Assembly: GCA_022822725.1 (NCBI GenBank)
Contig: JAJEAN010000007.1
Location: 1,251,045-1,315,044, forward strand
Length of the DNA stretch: 64,000 nt
Source of the DNA: Candidatus Latescibacterota bacterium
Lineage (GTDB): Bacteria > JAAXHH01
Direction: 5' to 3'
Part shown: one piece after another, positions 33,838-42,777 of the stretch
How the letters are laid out: each line of letters starts with the position of its first letter
How positions within the stretch are numbered: the stretch's first letter is position 1
The notes under the pieces: generated by a model
Database searches by the model: none
What the model saw: only the letters and a program-made list of their open reading frames with translations
Told to the model about the DNA's origin: nothing
Made by a program: the position numbers and the translations under genes

Positions 33838-34437
33838 ATGCACCCCAGACTCAGGACCATCGGCAGGGAAGCCATTTCATTCGGGCTCATTGCGCTGGTC
33901 CTTCTGGCGGCCCGGTCGACCCTGGCCGATCACTATACCGTTCCTTCCGGTTCCATGGAGTATACGCTCCTGCCGGGAGACCGGATCTTCGTGGCCAAGT
34001 ACATCTACGGTTTCCGGTTTCCATTCACGGACTGGAAACTCACCAACGGGCGCGAGGTGGAACGGGGCGAGGTGGTGGTCTTCGATTCGCCGGTGGAAGA
34101 CATCCGACTGGTGAAGCGGATCGTCGCCGTGGGAGGCGACACCGTGTCGGTCCGCGGCGGCCAGGTTTCCATCAACGGCGCGTCGATGGGTTCCTACACG
34201 GATATGCGGGAGGAGTTCTACGGCGAACGAAGGGTCCGCCTGAACCTCAGTTACAGCGGTGGGGAGGACTACGGTCCTGAAGTCATTCCCCCCGGGTCTC
34301 TCCTGGCCATAGGAGACGCCAGGGGGAACAGCAAGGACGGACGGGCCTTCGGTTTCATCTCGGCGGACGCGGTCTACGGCCGGGCCGTGGCCGTCTACTA
34401 CCGGAGCGGCGACGGCCTCTGCTGGCTGAAGCTGTAG
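33838..34437 (+). CDS. lepB: Signal peptidase I
   Basis: A 199-residue protease with one N-terminal membrane helix (about 13-31). It has the catalytic Ser39 in VPSGSM and Lys93 in LVKRIVAVGGD, followed by IPPGSLLAIGDARGNSKDGRAFGF. It cleaves signal peptides in the periplasmic face of the inner membrane. The length is short but normal for single-helix types. It lies 77 bases after the lipoprotein gene. Confidence 0.93.
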   Translation: MHPRLRTIGREAISFGLIALVLLAARSTLADHYTVPSGSMEYTLLPGDRIFVAKYIYGFRFPFTDWKLTNGREVERGEVVVFDSPVEDIRLVKRIVAVGGDTVSVRGGQVSINGASMGSYTDMREEFYGERRVRLNLSYSGGEDYGPEVIPPGSLLAIGDARGNSKDGRAFGFISADAVYGRAVAVYYRSGDGLCWLKL

Positions 34438-34482
34438 CGACTCGCGGAGCCGGATGGGGCTCCGGCCCCGTGGGCGTGGGTC

Positions 34483-36849
34483 CTACCGAGTCTCCGTCTT
34501 CGTCTCCTCTGCCTCTTCCTTCTCTCTTTCATCCGCGCGCTGCTGGCGCTGCATCGGGTTTTCCGGCGTCCGGAAGCGCTGCTTGAACAGCTGGAAACGC
34601 GTGGGTTTCGACTGCGGCGGCCAGACGTTGTTGCTCAGGTCGGTATCCGCGGTCTCCAGGAAGGGATCGAGCGTGATCCTTTCCACCTGCTGATCCATGA
34701 CGAACACCTTGGTCACGCGGTCGTCCCGGTGCCGCCAGATCTCCGCCGGTATACGCTGCACTTCCTTCGTGCCGTCCTCGAGTTCGAATTCCAGGATCAC
34801 CGGCATGACCAGCCCGCCGACGTTCTCGAAGGTCAATTCGTAGAAGTGCTTGCCGCTTTCCAGAATGGCCAGGTCCTCCGGGCTCAGGCTCTCCAGGTAG
34901 GTTTCGTATTCGTCCTGGTCGAGGATGGAAATCTCGAAGGGATCGTACCTGTTGTAGAAATCGACGAGCGTCGAATCCTGTGCGACCATCGGGTCCGTGA
35001 TTTCGGCCTGGTTGCGCGCGTAACTGATTCCCCGGTTTTCCTCTGCCCGGTTCGACCGGGCGATCTCCTTCTCCACTTCCGGGTTGCGCGTATTGATCTG
35101 GAACCACTTTACCTCGCCCAACCCGAGATCCACGTGGTCCGTGCTGTAGAACCAGCCGCGCCAGAACCAGTCCAGGTCCACCGCGGACGCGTCTTCCATG
35201 CTGCGGAAGAAATCCTCGGGGGAAGGATGCTTGAACATCCAGCGCTGTGAATAGCTGCGGAAGGCATGGTCGAAGAGTTCCCGGCCCATGACCGTCTCCC
35301 GGAGGATATTCAGCGCGGTAGCGGGCTTGCCATAGGCGTTGGGCCCGAGCTGGAACACCGACTCCGAATTCGTCATGATGGGAGAAATGCGCTCCACATC
35401 GCCCTTCATGTAATTCACGATCTGGTGGGCGGGGCCGCGGCGGGAAGGATACTCGGTATCCCACTCCTGTTCGGCCAGGTACTGCAGAAAGGTATTCAGT
35501 CCCTCATCCATCCACGTCCACTGCCGCTCGTCCGAATTGACGATCATGGGGAAATAGTTGTGCCCGACTTCGTGGATGATCACGCTGATCATGCCGTACT
35601 TGGTCCGCTCGCTGTAGGTGCCGTCCTTCTCCGGCCGGCCGCCGTTGAAGCAGATCATCGGGTATTCCATGCCGATGCGGTTAGTATGCACGGAAATGGA
35701 CGTGGGATAGGGATAGTGGAAGGTATATTTCGAATAGACTTCCATCGTATGGGCGACCACCTTCGTGGAATAACGCTCCCACAGGGGGTTGCCTTCCTTG
35801 GGGTAAAAGGACATGGCCATGACGTGCTGGGGACCGGACTGGACCCCCATGGCGTCCCAGATGAACTTCCGTGAACTGGCGAAGGCGAAATCCCGTACGT
35901 TGTCCCCGTGGAAAACCCAGGTCTTCTTTTCCGTGGCGCGGCTCTTTTCCGCCTCGATGGCTTCCGCTTCCGTGACGATCAGGACGGGTTCGTCCGCGGT
36001 CCTGGACCGCTCGAAGCGCGCCTGTTGCTCGTCGGTCAGCACGTCCTTCGGGTTCTGGAGCACACCGGTCGCCGCGACGATATGGTCGGCCGGCACGGTA
36101 ATGCTGACCTTGTAGTCGCCGAAGGGCAGGGTGAACTCGCCCCGGCCGAGGAACTGCTTGTTCTGCCAGCCTTCGACCTCGTTGTACACCGCCATGCGGG
36201 GAAAGTACTGGGCGATGGCGTAGAGGTAGTTGTCGTCTTCCTCGAAGTACTCGTATCCGGAACGGCCGCCGATCTTCATCCGGTCGTTGATGTTGTACCA
36301 CCATTTGACCTTGAACGTGTAGGACCTCCCGGGCCGGAGCGGTTCGGGGATGTCCACGCGCATCATCGTCTTGTTGATGGTATGGGGCAGCGGGTTGTCG
36401 CGCCGGTCCCGCACCCACTCGATCTTGAAGCCGCCGTCGAAGTCGTTCAGCAACCTGCGCAACTGGGCGAAACTCATCTGTCCGGAGACCCGGCCGCCCG
36501 CGATTTTGCGCGTGTCCGAATCCAGCGCCCGCACGTTCTGGTCGAGCTGCACCCAGAGGTAGGCCAGTTCGTCGGGCGAGTTGTTGTGGTAGGTGATGAC
36601 CTCGGTGCCGTAGAGGCGCTGCGTCTCGTCGTCGAGCTCGATCTCCATCTCGTAGTCCGCCTCGTTCTGCCAGTACTGGTGACCCGGCGCGCCGGAAGCG
36701 GTCCGGTACACGTTCGGCGTCGGGGCTTCCTGCTTGATCTGGCGGAACTTGCTGCGGTTGATCGACTCCGGGCCCTTCTGGGCGGTAGCGGCGGTTGTGG
36801 CGCACGCGACGGTCAATGCGCATAGCATGTACAAAAGGCGCTTAGCCAT
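34483..36849 (-). CDS. M1 family metallopeptidase, secreted
   Basis: A 788-residue protein with a signal peptide (cleavage near TAATAQ) and GCAGGAG before the ATG. The zinc motif is HEVGHNYF with His426, Glu427, His430 and the third ligand Glu449 (HExxH-18-E). The N-terminal beta domain with YHNNSPDELAYLWVQLDQN and the DEGLNTFLQYLAEQEWD loop belong to the aminopeptidase N-like group common in Bacteroidota. The C-terminus is a charged Glu/Lys/Thr tail. It is likely an outer-membrane or periplasmic aminopeptidase. Its neighbours are lepB and a DUF6702 gene, which often accompanies such peptidases. Confidence 0.93.
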   Translation of the reverse strand: MAKRLLYMLCALTVACATTAATAQKGPESINRSKFRQIKQEAPTPNVYRTASGAPGHQYWQNEADYEMEIELDDETQRLYGTEVITYHNNSPDELAYLWVQLDQNVRALDSDTRKIAGGRVSGQMSFAQLRRLLNDFDGGFKIEWVRDRRDNPLPHTINKTMMRVDIPEPLRPGRSYTFKVKWWYNINDRMKIGGRSGYEYFEEDDNYLYAIAQYFPRMAVYNEVEGWQNKQFLGRGEFTLPFGDYKVSITVPADHIVAATGVLQNPKDVLTDEQQARFERSRTADEPVLIVTEAEAIEAEKSRATEKKTWVFHGDNVRDFAFASSRKFIWDAMGVQSGPQHVMAMSFYPKEGNPLWERYSTKVVAHTMEVYSKYTFHYPYPTSISVHTNRIGMEYPMICFNGGRPEKDGTYSERTKYGMISVIIHEVGHNYFPMIVNSDERQWTWMDEGLNTFLQYLAEQEWDTEYPSRRGPAHQIVNYMKGDVERISPIMTNSESVFQLGPNAYGKPATALNILRETVMGRELFDHAFRSYSQRWMFKHPSPEDFFRSMEDASAVDLDWFWRGWFYSTDHVDLGLGEVKWFQINTRNPEVEKEIARSNRAEENRGISYARNQAEITDPMVAQDSTLVDFYNRYDPFEISILDQDEYETYLESLSPEDLAILESGKHFYELTFENVGGLVMPVILEFELEDGTKEVQRIPAEIWRHRDDRVTKVFVMDQQVERITLDPFLETADTDLSNNVWPPQSKPTRFQLFKQRFRTPENPMQRQQRADEREKEEAEETKTETR

Positions 36850-37001
36850 GGATCGGTCTCCTGCTGCTGATTGTCAGTCTGTCGTCAGAGTTTAACGTAA
36901 TGACTTAAGTATGGAAATAATACGGGGAATATACGGCGCGGGCGGCCCCATGTAAAGAAACATCCGGGGCGCGGATATCGCATGCGTGGCGGTATTCGTT
37001 C

Positions 37002-37532
37002 CTATCTCGAGAAAAACATGGTCATGTACGCTATATCCTTCAGCATGACCCTCAGCAGTTCGGCTTCTTCCTCGTCTTCGGCTTCAAGTCCTACCGTCGC
37101 CAGCAGGGGGGCTACAGGATAACGCAGCGTAAGTGTGGTGTCCGTGACTTCGTAAATCACGGTAAAAGGCGCATCGCCCGATGAAGTGATGGTGATTTGA
37201 TTACCGGACACCTCGTACCGGTCAGTCTGCTGATTGTCGACAATCACCGTGCCGTCTGTCCGGAAGTTGAGGATAAGGGAAAACGTCTCGTTGGGATCGC
37301 CAATCATGTCAAATACCACCATGTCGGCCTGGCTCGCCGTAAGGCCCTGCTCGAGCAGGTGCTCCCTCAGGTTGGAAGCCACTTTGGTATAGAAATCGTT
37401 TCCCGTATATCTCCAGGTGCCAATCAGTCTGGCGGCGGGATCCGGTTCCGGCGCCGGCGTCGGGGCCGTTGGCTTGCTGTCACCGCCACAGGCCATCGCA
37501 AACAGTACGGTCAGCATAAGTGGAATGCGCAT
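37002..37532 (-). CDS. Lipocalin-like lipoprotein, paralogue of the collagen-like one
   Basis: A 176-residue lipoprotein with AGGAG before the ATG. The lipobox FAMAC gives the lipidated cysteine at residue 15. A Pro/Ala linker (KPTAPTPAPEPDP) is followed by a beta-rich domain LIGTWRYTGNDFYTKVASNLREHL. That matches the second half of the protein at 33053-33760, but there is no collagen-like insert. Its role is unknown. Confidence 0.82.
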   Translation of the reverse strand: MRIPLMLTVLFAMACGGDSKPTAPTPAPEPDPAARLIGTWRYTGNDFYTKVASNLREHLLEQGLTASQADMVVFDMIGDPNETFSLILNFRTDGTVIVDNQQTDRYEVSGNQITITSSGDAPFTVIYEVTDTTLTLRYPVAPLLATVGLEAEDEEEAELLRVMLKDIAYMTMFFSR

Positions 37533-38035
37533 GTCATTTCTCCTGCGGGTAGGCCCCGCCTTGCTCGCCCGGAAGAGCGGATCTCCCGATCCGGCATTTC
37601 GCCCCCAGTTCCCATAATGCGCAGGTTTCCTCGGGGTACTGCCAGGCCAATGGAGTCGTCCAGGAAGTATATGTACAGGAAGTATAAAGGATTTATGCGT
37701 ATAATATGTACTGTTTAATCTCTTCGTTTGAATATGACTATACCGTGATATTTACCCGATAATTTATGATTCTGGGTGATTATCCACTAGCTGGACGACG
37801 GATTATCCACTAGCTGGACGTCGGCTGTTCGCATCCACGGTAGAAACATAACGGCAAAACTCCACGGGCATCGAGGCAGTCAGCGGACAGGATCTGACGC
37901 AAGATTCGAGTTGCCAGCCTTTTGGATTTCGGATAACTTCGGTGCTCGGGGGCCGGTTCGGATGTCGCGTTGCATCGCGTCGTGCCGTACCGCGCCGTTT
38001 CGTGTCCCGCCGCACCGGATTGAGGGAGCAGCCGA
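37533..38035. other. A+T-rich intergenic region with a 17-bp repeat
   Basis: About 500 bases without a gene. TATCCACTAGCTGGACG occurs twice near 37780-37822, 22 bases apart, and the 37660-37780 stretch is strongly A+T-rich. It probably holds promoters of the divergent neighbours, though no clear -35/-10 pair is assigned. Confidence 0.5.
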
Positions 38036-38590
38036 ATGAAATCTGGATATACCTGGTTTACCATATCGGGTATACTGCTGGGCAGTGGACTCCTCATGGC
38101 GGTTGATACGGAGGGCGCAGCCCGTTCCATGGGTGCAACGCCCGCGGCAGCCCACCCCTTCTACATCAGCGTCTGCCAGGTCGATCACAACCCCGACACC
38201 GGCGCGTTGGAGCTGTCTTTTCGCATCTTCATGGACGACCTGGAACTGGCGCTGGAAACGATGGGCACGGAACGGCTGCACCTGGGCACGGAGCGAGAGG
38301 CTGAAAAGGCGGATCTATACATAGGCCGTTATCTCGCACGTCATGTTGAACTCGAGATCAACGGCCGTCGCGTCAACTCCGCCTTTCTCGGAAAGGAAGT
38401 GGACCCGGACGCGATCTGGTGTTTCGTTGAGGTTGGGGATATCCCGGTGCTGGAATCGATGACCATGACGAATACACTACTCCTCGAGACTTACGAGGAT
38501 CAGGTCAATCTCGTGCACGTCAATGCCAACGGCCGGAAGAAGAGCCTGATCTTCGACCGCCATCAGGTCAGGCAGACGCTGGACTTCTGA
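38036..38590 (+). CDS. DUF6702 family protein
   Basis: A 184-residue protein with a signal peptide (about residues 1-40). The exported part begins AHPFYISVCQVDHNPDTGALELSF and continues RIFMDDLELALE, RHVELEINGRRV and AIWCFVEVGD. This is the DUF6702 pattern, common in Bacteroidota. Members are often found near M1 peptidases, and one lies 1.2 kb away here. The function is unknown. Confidence 0.82.
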   Translation: MKSGYTWFTISGILLGSGLLMAVDTEGAARSMGATPAAAHPFYISVCQVDHNPDTGALELSFRIFMDDLELALETMGTERLHLGTEREAEKADLYIGRYLARHVELEINGRRVNSAFLGKEVDPDAIWCFVEVGDIPVLESMTMTNTLLLETYEDQVNLVHVNANGRKKSLIFDRHQVRQTLDF

Positions 38591-38648
38591 GCAGACGCTG
38601 GACTGCTGAGCAGACGCTGGACTGCTGAGCGGACGCTGGACTTCTCGA
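38572..38648. repeat. 19-bp tandem repeat, four copies, across a stop codon
   Basis: GCAGACGCTGGACTTCTGA is followed by two copies of GCAGACGCTGGACTGCTGA and a fourth, GCGGACGCTGGACTTCTCG, with period 19. The first copy ends in the DUF6702 stop codon, so the duplication extends right from the stop. Confidence 0.9.
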
Positions 38649-38724
38649 GCCGATTTACACGTCCCCATCTTCCTGGCCGAAATCTGCTTCCCTGTCACCC
38701 TGGCCACTGGATTCGTCCCAAACC

Positions 38725-39237
38725 ATGTCGCAATACACTCGAAACGCAGCCCGCATCGTCGACCTGGAAGCATTTCAGGTCTTGAGATCCGACCTTGGCG
38801 CCATCGTAGCTACCTCCGGCGGGTACGATCCGCTCCATCCCGGCCACGTCTCCTGCCTGCTCGAATCATCCACCCATGGTGATACCCTGGTCGTCATTGT
38901 CAACGGCGACGGTTTTCTTCGGCGCAAGAAGGGCAGGCCCTTCATGGATCTCAGGGCCCGGTGCCAGGTCGTCTCCGGTATCCGCGGCGTGGACTACGTC
39001 ATTCCTTTTGAAACAGAGGACGACGATACGGTCTGCGAGGCACTGAAGGTGATCCGACCCCGCGTGTTTACCAAGGGGGGAGACCGGACCGACATGTCCA
39101 ATATCCCCGAGTGGAGCGTCTGCAAGGACCTCGGCATCGAAGTGGTCTCGGGGGTGGGGATGGACAAGGCCTGGAGCAGTTCCGACTACCTTGAATCGTG
39201 GGGACGATTCTGGGCTGATCACGCGGACCGCGTGTAG
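38725..39237 (+). CDS. Cytidylyltransferase-like nucleotidyltransferase
   Basis: A 170-residue protein of the HxGH nucleotidyltransferase family. It shows SGGYDPLHPGHVSCL, with the HxGH motif that binds the nucleotide triphosphate, then NGDGFLRRKKGRPFMDLRAR and VFTKGGDR. It is close in layout to glycerol-3-phosphate cytidylyltransferase and the ADP-heptose synthase C-terminal half. The exact sugar or alcohol phosphate substrate is not known. Confidence 0.87.
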   Translation: MSQYTRNAARIVDLEAFQVLRSDLGAIVATSGGYDPLHPGHVSCLLESSTHGDTLVVIVNGDGFLRRKKGRPFMDLRARCQVVSGIRGVDYVIPFETEDDDTVCEALKVIRPRVFTKGGDRTDMSNIPEWSVCKDLGIEVVSGVGMDKAWSSSDYLESWGRFWADHADRV

Positions 39238-39443
39238 TGCCCCAATACTGCATTTGCCGCTTGTCCCGCGTCCTGCGCGGTTTTATAATCCCGGTAAACG
39301 AAAGTCAACAGAACCTTTTATGTATGCGTAGTCAGTATCTACGCCGTATATACGCCAAAGTGGTGGGAATATACGCTGTATTGGCGAAATAAACGGCATA
39401 GTGGCGAAATCACCCTGTTTAGTGTGAATGGACGGAGGAGGAT

Positions 39444-40547
39444 ATGGCCGGAACATACCGCGCCGCCGTGATCGGTCTCGGCCGCATGGGCAGCACCTTC
39501 GACGACGAGATCGACCAGGGCGGATCCATTTTCCTGCCCTACTGTCATGCCCCTTCTTACCAGGCTGCACCCGACGTGGACCTGGTTGCCGGGGCGGACC
39601 CACACGACGAGCAGCGTTCCATTTTCGGAAAGCGCTGGGGCATCGATGACGATCATCTTTACGCCGACTACCGCGATATGCTTGAGAAGGAGCGTATCGA
39701 CCTGCTCAGCGTCTGCACCACCGCCCGGATCCGTTCACAGATCGTTCAGGACGCCGCCCGGGCCGGAGTGAAGGCCGTTTGGGCTGAAAAACCCATCGCG
39801 CTGACCCTGGCCGAGGCGGACGCCATGGTGGAGACCTGCGAGAAACACGGCGTCGCCCTGGCCATCAACTGCGCGCGGCGCTGGCATCCGTTCTTCGCCC
39901 ACGCGAGGACCATGATCGAAGAAGACGAACTCGGCGAGATCGTCCAGGTAACGGGCTACGGCCAGTGCGGCCTTTCCCACAACGGCAGCCACCTCATCGA
40001 CATCGTCCGGTACATGGCGGGCGGCAGGGTCGAATGGGTGTACGGCGAGATGGAGTCCGACGAGGCCGCGGCGGGAGAAACGGACCTCATGGGCAACGGA
40101 TACCTGGCCTTCGACAACGGGGTCAGGGCGTATATACGGGGCATGCCCTGCGGTATCGCGAACTGGGAAATCGACGTACTGGGCACGAAGGGCCGCTTCC
40201 GCTCGATCGCGAACGGCCAGGACGCCGAACTGGTGAAACTGCATCCCGGCGGTCCGCGGGGCAGAGGCGTGCCGGCCCGCTTGCCGTTTCCCTGGCCGGT
40301 CCGGTACCCGTCCATGGGGCTGACCATCGTCGCAGACCTGATTTCGTCCATAGAAAACGGCCATCCGCCCAGGTGTTCGGGGGTGGACGGACGCGAGGCC
40401 CTGGAAGTGGCCATCGCCCTCCGGGAGTCCCATCGAAGGGGAGGGCAGAAGGTCCATCTGCCCGTGCCGGACCGGGATTCGGGGATTCAATCCGCCGAGA
40501 TTCACCAGGACGACGTACCCGCGCGCGTTCGTCGCCTGCAGGGCTAG
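39444..40547 (+). CDS. Gfo/Idh/MocA family oxidoreductase
   Basis: A 367-residue NAD(P)-dependent sugar-type dehydrogenase with GGAGGAGG before its ATG. The Rossmann motif is VIGLGRMGS at residues 8-16. The EKP motif (VWAEKPIAL) and the central NCARRWHPFFAHAR are in place. It starts a five-kb plus-strand operon with an isomerase and an aminotransferase, so it probably acts on an inositol- or amino-sugar-like compound. Confidence 0.9.
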   Translation: MAGTYRAAVIGLGRMGSTFDDEIDQGGSIFLPYCHAPSYQAAPDVDLVAGADPHDEQRSIFGKRWGIDDDHLYADYRDMLEKERIDLLSVCTTARIRSQIVQDAARAGVKAVWAEKPIALTLAEADAMVETCEKHGVALAINCARRWHPFFAHARTMIEEDELGEIVQVTGYGQCGLSHNGSHLIDIVRYMAGGRVEWVYGEMESDEAAAGETDLMGNGYLAFDNGVRAYIRGMPCGIANWEIDVLGTKGRFRSIANGQDAELVKLHPGGPRGRGVPARLPFPWPVRYPSMGLTIVADLISSIENGHPPRCSGVDGREALEVAIALRESHRRGGQKVHLPVPDRDSGIQSAEIHQDDVPARVRRLQG

Positions 40548-40556
40548 GGAGGCCGA

Positions 40557-41321
40557 ATGAAGCTTGGATTCGTGACCTATCAGATCGGCCGGGACTGGGA
40601 CGTGCCGGCCATCATCGACATGTGCGGCAGGACGGGTTTCACGGGCGTGGAACTCCGCACGACCCATGCCCACGGCGTGGAAGCCTCGTTGAGTACGGGA
40701 GAGCGGTCTGAAGTCCGGCGGAGATTCGAGGACGGCGGCGTGGCCCTGGTGGGACTTGGCACGGCCTTCGAGTATCATTCGGCCGATCCGGACGAGGTCC
40801 GGTCGAACGTGGACGGGACCTTCGAGTACGCGAAACTGGCGGCCGACCTCGGTTGTCCGGGCGTGAAGGTGCGCCCCAACGGCCTGCAGATCGAAGCGGG
40901 CATCCCGGAAGAGGCGACACTCGAACAGATCGGAAGGGCCGTCGGGGAGTGCGCCGAAGCGGCCGCCGGTCTCGGCGTGCAGATCCGGGTCGAGGTGCAC
41001 GGGAAGGACACCCAGGAACCACGGCGCATGCGCACCATCATGGACCACGCGGACCATCCCAATGCCTATATCTGCTGGAACTCGAATTTCGGCGAAGTGG
41101 TGAATGGCTCCATCGAGGCCAATTACCGGCTGCTTGCCCACAGGATCGGCCTGGTGCACATCACCGAGATCTATCGCTCCGAATATCCCTGGCGGGAGCT
41201 CTTCCGGTTGCTTCAAGCCGACGGTTACAAGGGCTACACGCTCGCTGAAATCGCGCACAGCCCCGAACCGGAACGGCTGATGGGCTATTACAAGGCCCTC
41301 TGGGAAGCCTACCGGGCCTGA
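40557..41321 (+). CDS. Sugar phosphate isomerase/epimerase (xylose isomerase-like TIM barrel)
   Basis: A 254-residue TIM barrel of the AP-endonuclease-2/xylose-isomerase type. KLGFVTYQIG opens it and GVELRTTHAHGVEASLS follows. RVEVHGKDTQEP carries a metal ligand (Glu), and HADHPNAYICWNSNF and the late LVHITEI match the barrel pattern. It lies nine bases after the Gfo/Idh gene, a very common pairing in inositol and sugar-acid pathways. Confidence 0.87.
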   Translation: MKLGFVTYQIGRDWDVPAIIDMCGRTGFTGVELRTTHAHGVEASLSTGERSEVRRRFEDGGVALVGLGTAFEYHSADPDEVRSNVDGTFEYAKLAADLGCPGVKVRPNGLQIEAGIPEEATLEQIGRAVGECAEAAAGLGVQIRVEVHGKDTQEPRRMRTIMDHADHPNAYICWNSNFGEVVNGSIEANYRLLAHRIGLVHITEIYRSEYPWRELFRLLQADGYKGYTLAEIAHSPEPERLMGYYKALWEAYRA

Positions 41322-41340
41322 ACCACAGCAAGGAACAACC

Positions 41341-42672
41341 GTGTCCGTGACTTCGACGCAGAAAACAACGCAGGAGGCGATCTACCGCGAGAGGACACCG
41401 GGCTCCCGCGAAGCGTTCAAGCGCGCGTGCGAAGTCATGCCCGGTGTCGCCAAGGGCGCCTACTACTACGCGCCGTACCCGGTCACCGTCGCACGGGCCG
41501 AAGGCTGCCACCTGTACGACGTGGACGGCAACCGGTACGTGGATTTCGCCAACCACCACACGACGCAGGTCCTGGGCCACCATCACCCGGCCGTCGTTCG
41601 CGCCGTGGAACGACAGCTTGAGCAGGGCATTGCCGTGGCCGCTCCCATGGGGATAGAGACAGCGCTGGCGGACGAGTTGTGCCGGAGAGTGGAATCCCTG
41701 GAGATGGTCCGGTTCTGCAACTCCGGGACGGAGGCGACGCTCCACGCGATCCGGCTGGCGCGGGAATACACGGGCCGTCACATCATCGCCAAGTTCGAAG
41801 GGGGGTACCACGGCAGCCACGACGCCGTCGAAATCAGCACATCGCCCGACCTGGCGAAGGCGGGCCCGGCGGACCGTCCGGTACCCGTGGCCAGCGCCGG
41901 GGGCATGCCTCCCAACGCCACCGACAACGTCGTCATCCTGCCCTTCGACGACGAGGCGGCCGTAGAGGCGATCATCGCGGAGTATAGCGACGAACTGGCG
42001 GCCGTGATCCTCGATCCGAAGACCGGCGTCATCCCCCAGCGCATGGATTTCCTGAGGGCGGTGCGAGAGATAACCGGGCGTTACGGCGTGCTCCTGATCC
42101 TGGATGAAATCGTGGGGTTCCGCGCGTCACCGGGCGGCGTCCAGGCCCAGTGCGGCATCCTGCCCGACCTGAGCACCTACGGGAAGATCGTGGGCGGGGG
42201 GTTTCCCGCGGGTGCTTTCGGCGGCCGGAGGGATCTCATGTCCCTGCTGGATCCCACCCTGGGCAGGGCCCGGGTGTTCCAGAGCGGATCTTTCAGCGCC
42301 CACCCGGTCACCATGGCCGCGGGTCTCGCCATGCTGGAAGTGCTGACCCCCGAAGTATATACACGGCTCGACCGGCTCACCGATCGCCTGGTGAGTGGTC
42401 TCGAGAGCGAGCTCACCCGTACCGGCACCGTGGCAACGGTGGCCGCGTCAGGCTCCACCTTCAGCATCTATTTCACAAGGGGTCCGGTCCGGACCTACCG
42501 CGCCGTGGCCGCGGCGGACAAGGGTCCCGTATCCGCGTTGTTTCTCGGCCTGCTGAACCGCGGTTACTACCTGTCGAACGGCCTCGCCATGAACTGCCTT
42601 TCCGCGGCAATGGACGATTCGCACATCGACGGCCTCGTCGAGGCTGTGGCCGATACGCTGGAAGCAACCTGA
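41341..42672 (+). CDS. Class III aminotransferase (glutamate-semialdehyde-aminomutase-like)
   Basis: A 443-residue PLP enzyme with a GTG start. YVDFANHHTTQVLGHHHPAV, FCNSGTEATLHAIRLARE, KFEGGYHGSHD and LILDEIVGFR are the fold-type-I signatures. The PLP lysine is Lys282 in STYGKIVGGGFPAG. The gene order suggests it aminates or mutates the keto product of the preceding oxidoreductase rather than acting in tetrapyrrole synthesis, though it is HemL-like in sequence. Confidence 0.9.
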   Translation: MSVTSTQKTTQEAIYRERTPGSREAFKRACEVMPGVAKGAYYYAPYPVTVARAEGCHLYDVDGNRYVDFANHHTTQVLGHHHPAVVRAVERQLEQGIAVAAPMGIETALADELCRRVESLEMVRFCNSGTEATLHAIRLAREYTGRHIIAKFEGGYHGSHDAVEISTSPDLAKAGPADRPVPVASAGGMPPNATDNVVILPFDDEAAVEAIIAEYSDELAAVILDPKTGVIPQRMDFLRAVREITGRYGVLLILDEIVGFRASPGGVQAQCGILPDLSTYGKIVGGGFPAGAFGGRRDLMSLLDPTLGRARVFQSGSFSAHPVTMAAGLAMLEVLTPEVYTRLDRLTDRLVSGLESELTRTGTVATVAASGSTFSIYFTRGPVRTYRAVAAADKGPVSALFLGLLNRGYYLSNGLAMNCLSAAMDDSHIDGLVEAVADTLEAT

Positions 42673-42777
42673 CGGTCGGCTGGGCCGCATGGCCGTATAA
42701 GCCGTATGGGCCGCATGGGCCGAACGGTCAAAACGAACTGAATTCACCGGACATCCATACATCACAGGAACCGAATC

